DNA from: Actinernus sp. WN-2022
Taxonomy: Eukaryota > Cnidaria > Anthozoa > Actiniaria > Actinernidae
DNA: 64,000 nucleotides
Reading direction: 5' to 3'
Assembly (NCBI GenBank): GCA_030867875.1
Contig: JAOWCC010000577.1
Coordinates: 1,442,660 to 1,506,659, forward strand
Positions 56,800 to 64,000 of this stretch are shown here, in pieces. Every line of letters begins with the position of its first letter. Position 1 is the first letter of the stretch. A program made the translations under genes and the position numbers. The notes below the pieces were generated by a model. That model saw nothing but the letters and a program-made list of their open reading frames with translations. It ran no database searches and was not told where the DNA came from.

Positions 56800-57780
56800 C
56801 TGTCCATGTCTTATAAACTACCAATAATATTATTTGCTTTTGACAGCTTGCCACCAACATATTATGATATTTTGCACAGCCTTGTCTCATAAGTTCCAGT
56901 ATAAAAGGGTTACATGTACCTTATTTTATCACATACATGTACAAATGTATAAGCCGTACCTTTTTTGACTTTCAGATTTTGAAAGTAACAAAAAATTGCC
57001 ACAAAGTTGGGGGTGCGGTTTATATGTGAGTGTTTTCAGAAAACTTTTTTTACAATGACCATAAACAAAGCCATATGAACAATAGAAATGGCACATTCAA
57101 TTCACAGAACATGAGTGTTAGCAAGATTTTTACTCAAACTCCTCTCCTTCACTTTCCAAAGAAAACTAGCTGTCCAGTTGCCTGTCATCTTCTCTGCTAA
57201 CTCCTCAAATGGTTCCTAGTGTTGTTAAAGGCCTTAATTGGTCTTGGAAGCCTTCAAATTTTCAAATAAAGTATAATTCTCATCGAGTTTATGTTCAACT
57301 TCAGAGCTCGATCATGCTCGATCGGATGTTTGAGAAAACTCTCGCCCCAGGCCTCCTTGAAAATCCAAGATGGCGGACCACAGACTCGGACAGGTGCTCA
57401 TATAGTTTCGCCAGAAAATCTTACTTTCTTGTGCGCTTAAAGGAAAGAAGTTCCTTAAAATAAAATGTTGTTGGTTAATGGGGGAACAACAGCAGAAGAA
57501 TTCTGAAGTGATTTAAAGACAGCAGGTTAAAATCTACACAAGAAAGGACAAGGAAAGTTGTAACCAATTCGTTGTTGTGATATGACAATCTCTTATGAAG
57601 AAGTTTTGCTTCAATTACAGGAATTTATGAATTTTGAATTTTGAATTTTGTGGTGCGGCTTATACAGGAGGTTTTTCCTTGAACCTTTTTGGGAAAACAA
57701 GCTTCTGTTTATCAGGCTGAAGTTAGGGGTGCAGCTTATACATAGGTGTGGCTTGTACATGATAAAATACGGTACATGTA
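56800..57780. other. Probable decayed DNA transposon, no gene
   Basis: Motifs GTATAAGCCGTACC (about 56948) and their approximate inverse (GGCTTGTACATGATAAAATACGGTA, split here as two parts, 57746-57772) face each other. The motif GGTGCGGCTTATAC occurs near 57651. Ends are unclear. Confidence 0.35.
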
Positions 57781-58158
57781 GCTTCTCTTTTCACACCATT
57801 GGAAATCGAAAATGCAGATTCAAATTGCAGAGCAGTGAATATTGCAAGAGGGAAGATAGTTGTTCATTAATGATTGTCAGTGGTACTTTATGACTGTTTA
57901 TGATGTACATGTAGCTCTTACTTTGAAGTTAAACATTTACATGTATGATTGTGTTGGATTTGAATTTCACATGATAAACAACCAGTAGGGAGCACTCAAG
58001 TGGAGCATCCTGCAGATGTTCACTCCACAAAGGCTGAGTGACAACTGAAGGTGTCAGACTGGCCTGGCCTTGTTGTACCAGAACTTCCTGTTTAATATAC
58101 TGTATGCACATGTTACAGCTGAACTTAATTAAATCTACTGCTCTTGTCCTTTCCTCAG

Positions 58159-58405
58159 TTCCAAATGTAATTTGGAGGACACACAGAAAGAGAGGGATAA
58201 GTTGTCAACTGAACTAGCCAAGCTTCATATTGAGAGATTAGAGGAGAGAGATAGTTTACGAGAAAAAGTAAGGCATTTGGAAGGAAAGGAAAAAGCACAA
58301 ACTGAAGAACTGGACACTGTGAGGGAGAAGTTGCAATCACATGATCAAGCTGCTAAGAGAGCTATTGCTTCAATACAAAAGGAGATGGCACTTAGAGTAG
58401 ATCAG
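58159..58405 (+). CDS. Host coiled-coil protein, second exon in window
   Basis: Acceptor TTTCCTCAG and donor CAG/GTGATG. It receives two bases from exon 1 and ends on a codon boundary. The product is coiled coil: NLEDTQKERDKLSTELAKLH, LREKVRHLEGKEKAQTEELD, KRAIASIQKEMALRVDQ. Confidence 0.8.
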
Positions 58406-59754
58406 GTGATGTCGACTGGGATTCTTATTTACTTAATAGTTTAAACATGATCACATCAGCTTACATGAACATGTACATGTATGCTGCAGTGAAATGCACT
58501 GTGTATAAATAAGTGCTACTAGTACTGCTGCTGCTGCTACATGTAGGTCAGTATGTGTGTTGTGAATTTTTTTTTTGCCAGTAATACTGTTAAAACTTAC
58601 ATGTACATAATAATTTACTCAGGGGGGCAGGCATAGGGTCAGGTACTGGGGGGTGCTAGGCAATCTAGTACCACATCCCAGCCCAAGGGACTGCAGTCAA
58701 TCACAGAGAATGACTATGGCACTTCAGACCGAGCCAGCATAAGCTGATGAGCCTGCAATAGGACTAAAGTGAACAAGTTGCACCATAAATTTGTTGTCGG
58801 TAAGTGGTCGGCCGACCACTTACCGACAGCTTACCAACAGCTTACCGACAGCTTACCAACAGCTTACCAACAGCTTACCAACCACTTACTGACAGCTTAC
58901 CAACAGCTTACTGACAGCTTACCGACAGTACTTGACGAATGGTTTCCACAGGGAATTTTCGTCTCAAAGTAAAATCCAGCTGATAGTACAAACAGGGAAT
59001 TTTCGTCTCAAACTCAAAGTGTGCGTATGTGCGTACATATTCGCTACGCTCTTGATATCACGTACATTTTGTACATGTAGCTTTCCAATGTTAGAATGGA
59101 ATTTGTCAATAGCGTATTCTTACTACATTGTAGATTGTTGGATATTGATGAAAACAGTGTACTCAATAATCTGTCTTTTCTTCTTTGCAGCATATTCTCG
59201 ATTCAACTCCGTAAATTAGTGAACCTGCGCCATCTTGGATTCCCACGTGATATCATGTGTTCTTTAACTGCAGCAAACTGCGGCAAATCTATTATTTTAG
59301 AATCCTGACTTTTTGATGCCTCTGGCACGCAGGGTATTTACCAAAACCATCTTACTGTACGTTTGTAAAACTGTTTGTCATGAATTCGAATTCGTGTTGG
59401 CATTCGTAGGAACATTAAGAGCGAAATTCGTCGTAATATGTTTGCATGACTTTAGCACAATACTGTAATTATCTGTTAATTTGCCGTGAGATCGCACTGT
59501 TTCAAAGGGGTTTATCGTTGTCACAACGTTGGAAACTTTGGAAGCTATTATGCGTATTACTCAAATAATGAGACAAAAGGATGATCATAAATTTACTGAC
59601 TGATTGTCTGGTTTTTGACACAACAGGAGAGGCCCAACAGTGAGTGCCGCGGATATTTTAATTTGTTATCTGTTTACATGTATATCGAAGCGGTTTATCG
59701 TTGCCAGAACGTTGGAAACTTAAGAAGGTATAAAGCATATTTTGGTTCAAATGA

Positions 59755-59975
59755 GTCAACCACTTACCGACAGCTTACCGACAGCTTACCAACAGCTTAC
59801 CGACAGCTTACCAACAGCTTACCAACAGCTTACCAACAGCTTACCAACAGCTTACCAACAGCTTACCGACCACTTACCAACCACTTACCGACACAATTTT
59901 ACCGACCACTTACCAACCACTTACCGACAGCTTACCGACCACTTACCAACCACTTACCGACCACTTACCGACCAC
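59755..59975. repeat. Tandem array of about 11-bp units (CTTACCRACAG)
   Basis: About 20 units, alternating ACAG and CCACTTA variants. The array at 58815-58930 is the same. Confidence 0.85.
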
Positions 59976-60590
59976 AGGCGCCTCTACGCAATTAGACAAC
60001 TTAAGAAATGTCGTGTTCCACCAGTAGACCTGGTCAGCATCTACTGCTCTCTAGTGCGTTCTATTCTAGAATACGCCTGTGTCGTGTTCGCCAACCTTCC
60101 TAAATACTTATCACAAGATCTTGAAAGGGTACAGAGGCGCGCTTTAGCAATCATATTCCCTTCCCTGCCATATGCAAGCGCGATGGCTAAGGCTGGGATC
60201 ACCACCCTAGAGGAGCGCAGGGATATGGCATGCGCCAAGTTTATAAGAAAAATCACTCCTGGAAACCCCCTGTATTCTCTTATACATTCTCGGATCACCG
60301 GACAGTCTTCTCACTATAATATGAGACCAAAAGCGCATACCACTATGGCGACAAAAACCGACCGCTTTGGCGGTTTTGTCAGCACAAAATATGCGTCCAG
60401 AGCGCTCATTAACTAGTTCTCGGTTATATCTCATAATATAGATATGTATATCTATTAATATTATTTATTATATAGTAACTTACTAGGAAGTTGTCTGTTC
60501 GTTAGTATATATGTATAGTTGACCTACACTGTAATTCAGCCACTGGCTGCGAGAGTGATTAATAAACGAATTATTATATTATTATTATTC
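59976..60590 (+). mobile_element. LINE RT C-terminal fragment inside the minisatellite element
   Basis: Frame reads RLYAIRQLKKCRVPPVDLVS, YACVVFANLPKYLSQDLERV, YASAMAKAGITTLEERRDMA and GFVSTKYASRALIN then stop, followed by a UTR with an ATT-repeat tail (about 60575-60590). Recently enough inserted that the frame is intact. Confidence 0.78.
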
Positions 60591-60983
60591 ACTTACCAAC
60601 CACTTACCGACCACTTACCAACCACTTACCGACAACGTATTTACGGTGCAACTTGTTCACTTTAGCCCTGCAATAGGGCAAGCAGGAGAACAAAGTAGCA
60701 CTTACCCATATGAGCGACAAGAGCCTGTCTCATTACAAAGCCTATGATGATGGAGCAGATGTTAGACATGGCACAACTGAAAACTCGGCAAGCCTACAGA
60801 TTGCAATAAGGAGCAACTGACAAGTGATTACAAAGCAAATGTAATAACAATAACTAACAGTTGCAGATGAGATGCCAACTCAGGGCTACACGAACACTAC
60901 CACAGGGCACCCATGGATATTTAACCATGCCTAAATTGCATTTAGTCTCTAATATGTATATTTTACCATTCTATACAATGTAG

Positions 60984-61118
60984 GTGACTAAGATGTACGA
61001 GGATGCACTGAAAGACAAGGAGAGTGCCACCATTAAAATAACACACATAAATGAGGACAAGAAAAAGATTTTCATTGAAAAAGAATTGCTAAATGGAAAG
61101 GTCACTGAAAATTCCAAG
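60984..61118 (+). CDS. Host coiled-coil protein, third exon in window
   Basis: Acceptor CAATGTAG and donor AAG/GTACTT, 45 codons, phase 0 at both ends: VTKMYEDALKDKESATIKIT, HINEDKKKIFIEKELLNGKV. Confidence 0.8.
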
Positions 61119-61522
61119 GTACTTGGGTACTTATTGGAAATGTTATGTTCAAAGGAATGTAAAAACATGTTACTTTAATTTTGAAGTGATAAATTCAAAG
61201 TTATGTAATCATCAACAATAAGAAATCATCAGGACTGGGACAGAGTTTGTAAAGTTAATCTAATTATAATCAAGAAAAGAACTCCACAACAAAGAGCACA
61301 TTGAAATCAGTTTAGCAAGTCTGGGTCGTTTCATTGGATATTTACCTCAATGAAGCATGCTGCCATGAAATTAAAATCCTTAAAAATCCTCCTGTTTTTA
61401 CACTGGGTAAACTTGAACAATAAGCATTGTTTCTCATCTGTTTTTGCTGTTCCACTTCTAAGCAGACTAAAATAGAAGTGCTTTATCTCCCACTGATAGT
61501 ATTTTTATATCTTTTGTAACAG

Positions 61523-61600
61523 GAAATAGAGAAACTAAGGCTCAGACTGAAACATCTCCAGACAGAACTCCTAAAAGCTCAGCAAGAGTTTGAAGACAAA
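61523..61600 (+). CDS. Host coiled-coil protein, fourth exon in window
   Basis: Acceptor TTGTAACAG and donor AAA/GTAGGT, 26 codons, phase 0: EIEKLRLRLKHLQTELLKAQ, QEFEDK. The next exon is not identified before the window ends. Confidence 0.78.
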
Positions 61601-61631
61601 GTAGGTATACACTTGACTGTATGACAGGGTA

Positions 61632-61855
61632 CTGAGCAGGCCTGTCATTAGAAGCGGCCTACCTGTATCGAGCAGGCCTGTAGTTAGAAGCGGCCTACCT
61701 GTAATGAGCAGGCCTGTCATTAGAAGCGGCCTACCAGTATTGAGCAGGCCTGTCATTAGAAGCGGCCTACCTGTATTGAGCAGGCCTGTCTTTAGAAGCG
61801 ACCTACATTGTGGCCTACCAGTATTGAGCAGGCCTGTCATTAGCCTACCAGTGAA
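61632..61855. repeat. Tandem array, about six units of 37 bp
   Basis: Unit GAGCAGGCCTGTCATTAGAA then GCGGCCTACCTGTATT, the last units irregular. Intronic. Confidence 0.85.
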
Positions 61856-61859
61856 AACT

Positions 61860-62400
61860 ACACTGTATGATCATCACCAGCTACTTAATATCAAACTCAA
61901 AGCCAGAATTGTAGTTTAATTATAGCACAAAAGACCAGCTATTTATCACAGTTGTCACTTAATGTGAGAATTAGTATGTCCTAAGTGTCGTTGAATTAAT
62001 GCTATGTCGGTTTGTAGCTGTTAGTCAGTATTTTTTATTTATTCATTCAGACATTCATTCATTTATTTATTTACACATTTACCTATAATTATACATTTGA
62101 ATACATGTATGTCTAAGTATGTTTTTCTTTACTGCTACCGGGTAAATAACAATTATTTTAATTAATTATTTTTAACTGGGTAGATTAAGAGTAGGGCTAG
62201 AGAAACAATTAGAGGACCTCATGTCCTATTTTATTATATGGCAAGAGCTACTTCCAGTAAAAGCACACGTTCTGATTGGCTGTTTAGCGGTCGAGATTTC
62301 CCTGTAATGCCCATGGGCATTATGAGATATGTTAATGCCCGGCAAACTTTGATAGCCCTAAAAACAGCGGAGCTGTCATTATTTTAGAGAAAAACAGAGA
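61860..62400. other. Intronic stretch without a supported gene
   Basis: ATTC and ATTT microsatellite-like sequence near 62030-62080. From about 62200 the sequence is the likely 5' flank of the Crypton-like relic (CCATGGGCATTATGAGATAT). Confidence 0.4.
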
Positions 62401-62407
62401 GAAAGTG

Positions 62408-62926
62408 CAAAATGAGCAAGGAAGAATATTCCGAAAGTGAAATTTATTACCCTACTGAAATAGAAAGCAACATTTTAGTGAACAAAAACAACATCGCCAA
62501 CGGCAAAGGCCGGTGGAGGCTCCGAACAGCCAGCAAGGAATCGAGAGGTTTGTAAATAAACAGGAAAGTTCTGTGAAGAAAATAGCTAGTGACATAAAAA
62601 CCTTCTGTTGGTTCCTGGAGTCGATAAAAAGGAAAACGTAATATTTGAAACCTTACCTCCAGCTGACTTTGACCACCTATTATCCAAATTCTTCATTGGA
62701 CATTCCCAAACTGGCCAAAGTATACGACTTTATGAGCCTGGAACACCGGCTTTCGTGTTTTCGAATAGTATCCAAAGATTCTTCTGTGATGAAAATTTCC
62801 CAAGGCCAGTCAATTTCCTTTGGAATAAGGGCTTCACAAAGTCATGTCCATTTTTTTGCTGCAAAGCGAAAATATCTTGTATATGCTGCAGTTAAATTTT
62901 ATTTCAGGTTGAAATTTTTAAACTAG
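62408..62926 (+). pseudogene. Crypton-like (DUF3504 type) gene remnant
   Basis: In changing frames the sequence reads FVNKQESSVKKIASDIKTFC, WFLESIKRK, then ENVIFETLPPADFDHLLSKF and NSIQRFFCDENFPRPVNFLW. The order (short N-terminus, WFLES-like helix, ETIPP-A-x-L-x-x-LL-x-x-F, then S-x-QR-x-x) is that of the N-terminal part of Crypton-derived DUF3504 proteins. At least three frame changes; no recombinase catalytic region. Confidence 0.55.
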
Positions 62927-63330
62927 GTTGAAAATTTTAAACTAGGTTGAATTTTTTGAACCTACATGTAAGTTATAATTTTTAATCTAGGTTGAAATTT
63001 TTTAACCTAGGTTATTTTTTTTTCAAACTAGGTGTTCTGCTTTAGAACTATGTATGAGTTTTAGTGACTACATTTTGTAGCTCTAATCACCCAAATTAGT
63101 GAGCACCCGTTGTGGACGGTTAGGGTGTTTTTAAATGTAGGGGTAGGGTTTGTATTAGTTCACAGGACCATTGAAGAATCATTATTTTTCTGTGTTGTTC
63201 AGTGATCTAAATTTAGTGACTATAGCTCTAAAAACCCTAACTTAGTGAGCACCCTTTGTTGATGGTTAGGGTGTTTTAAATGTAGGTGTAGGGTTTGTAT
63301 TAGTTGACAGGACCATTGAAGAAGCACATA
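62910..63330. repeat. Direct repeats: GGTTGAAATTTT array and a 110-bp duplication
   Basis: AACTAGGTTGAAATTTTT-like units repeat about five times (62905-63035). Then a block containing GTTAGGGTGTTTTTAAATGT and GGGTTTGTATTAGTT...CAGGACCATTGAAGAA occurs twice (about 63115-63180 and 63262-63325), with LTR-like spacing but no other support. Confidence 0.65.
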
Positions 63331-64000
63331 CAGTGCTTGGGTAGGGTATTCTGCAGTTGCCCCAATAAGGCTTTTGTTACTCTTTGAATTTATCGTACTT
63401 AAGACTTAATGAAAAATAAGTCGTGCAGGTAAATAATCGTGTAGTCAGGTGTACAGTTCACTCATGTTTTGTTCACCTAATTATACAGGCAGTTGCGAAA
63501 ATACGTAAGATCCACAAGTTGTTATCAATGTTAGGGACATTATGGTGCTTACCGGTGAACTGATTTTACTATGTTTTTAATCGGATATTCTTGGGCATGA
63601 GAATGGTACAAATTATGTAACGATACTGACACTGACAGCTGATAACTTTTTGAGTTTTATACATGGAATACCTGCCTGAGAATGATTTTATTCACGGCCA
63701 TTTTTGACAGTTTTTCTTGTCCTCGCTTTATAATTCTATAGATCTAAAGCAATCCTTCCTACACAACTTCTTTGCTGTCAGGTTATTTATAGAAGCTGAT
63801 TTATAAACTTACTTCCATAATTTTCTTGTCAAGTCAGAGATTCTCTTTCATCGCTTTTGACAGATATCGCTTCACTCTTCCATAGAAATTTTCTTCTAAA
63901 TATAAAGTGAGAGTTGAAATCCTATTGTCTGGTTTTCTCTTAGTTCGGTTTTAACTCTATAAAAGTCGGTTTGTTAATTGTTCACAGTATCCCTGCTTCT
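63331..64000. other. Intronic AT-rich stretch
   Basis: No exon, repeat or RNA recognised. Confidence 0.4.

Larger units (their letters stand above)
52468..58158 (+). other. Intron 1 of the host coiled-coil gene, filled with repeats
   Basis: About 5.7 kb between donor GTAAGA and acceptor CTTTCCTCAG. It contains MITE and LINE remnants, a 21-bp tandem array, and the LINE with the mariner-type MITE described separately. No other gene is supported. Confidence 0.7.
58764..60665. mobile_element. Minisatellite-based inverted-repeat element with 11-bp duplication
   Basis: Left end CTAAAGTGAACAAGTTGCAC is mirrored at the right (GTGCAACTTGTTCACTTTAG). About 44 bases pair with roughly three mismatches. 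The flank CCTGCAATAGG occurs at 58752-58762 and 60667-60677. Behind each end lies an array of CTTACCGACAG / CTTACCAACAG units (58800-58930; 59755-59975; 60590-60640). The 9-11-bp duplication and long repetitive ends suggest a Mutator-like (MULE) non-autonomous element; other superfamilies are possible. Confidence 0.7.

Noticed and set aside
57209..57463. 84-residue plus-strand frame
   Set aside because: No recognisable feature; lies within a decayed transposon region in the host intron.
59755..59975. Repeat-coded protein (SLPTAYQQLTN repeats)
   Set aside because: The reading frame exists because of the tandem array; it joins a LINE fragment by chance.
63115..63325. Pair of LTRs at 63.1-63.3 kb
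   Set aside because: The duplicated block is too short and lacks internal retroelement sequence; treated as a local duplication.

Overview
The window reads as nuclear DNA of an invertebrate animal. Host exons have GT-AG introns, and the rest is a dense layering of animal-type mobile elements: Polinton/Maverick, BEL/Pao, Gypsy, non-LTR, tRNA-derived SINE, Tc1/mariner- and Harbinger-like MITEs, and a Crypton-like fragment. The repeat mix resembles a cnidarian (coral or anemone), but that is inference from style, not proof. There is little ordinary gene content. The only clear host gene is a coiled-coil protein whose first four coding exons lie at 51986-61600 on the plus strand.

The centrepiece is a complete virus-like Maverick (adintovirus-type) of 22449 bp at 21598-44046. 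It has 335-bp terminal inverted repeats (TIRs), AGTAGT...ACTACT ends and a perfect 6-bp target duplication (TGCGCT). It carries a protein-primed-type DNA polymerase B, a chromodomain integrase, a packaging ATPase, an adenain-like protease, a major capsid protein, a penton-like minor capsid protein in two paralogous versions, and several small basic or hydrophobic virion-type proteins. A 926-residue protein I cannot place sits at the right end, and an accessory early region lies at the left. The left half is transcribed mostly rightwards (zinc-finger and Cys-rich proteins at 21958-23189, then the acidic N-terminus spliced to POLB at 26394-31294). A leftward, many-exon gene in between (25540-23688) offers two alternative RING-like terminal exons. 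The right half is transcribed leftwards (926-aa protein, integrase, then the virion block). TATAAG boxes behind arrays of CCAAT/ATTGG boxes recur at its start sites.

The Maverick sits inside an older BEL/Pao retrotransposon on the minus strand (pieces at 44053-46915, 21004-21591 and 16440-16824). A second element (16831-20997, 4167 bp, duplication CTCGCC) also interrupts this retrotransposon. It is a giant near-palindrome with the same AGTAGT ends and a relic of a Polinton chromo-integrase, so it is apparently a foldback derivative of a Polinton. A third, different Polinton occupies 1 to about 6248 (integrase tail, frame-broken POLB, small genes, candidate right terminus).

Other regions: 6.7-9.8 kb holds a SINE, a LINE and nested MITEs. 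A Gypsy LTR element lies at 10001-14536 (198-bp LTRs, CATAC duplication, dead RT). Low-information DNA with small tandem arrays lies at 14.5-16.4 kb. From 46.9 to 51.5 kb there are LINE fragments, a pogo/Tigger-type MITE and a SINE. From 51.9 kb to the end is the host gene, its introns filled with LINE pieces, a mariner-type MITE inside a LINE, a minisatellite-based inverted-repeat element with an 11-bp duplication (58764-60665), tandem arrays and a Crypton-like relic.
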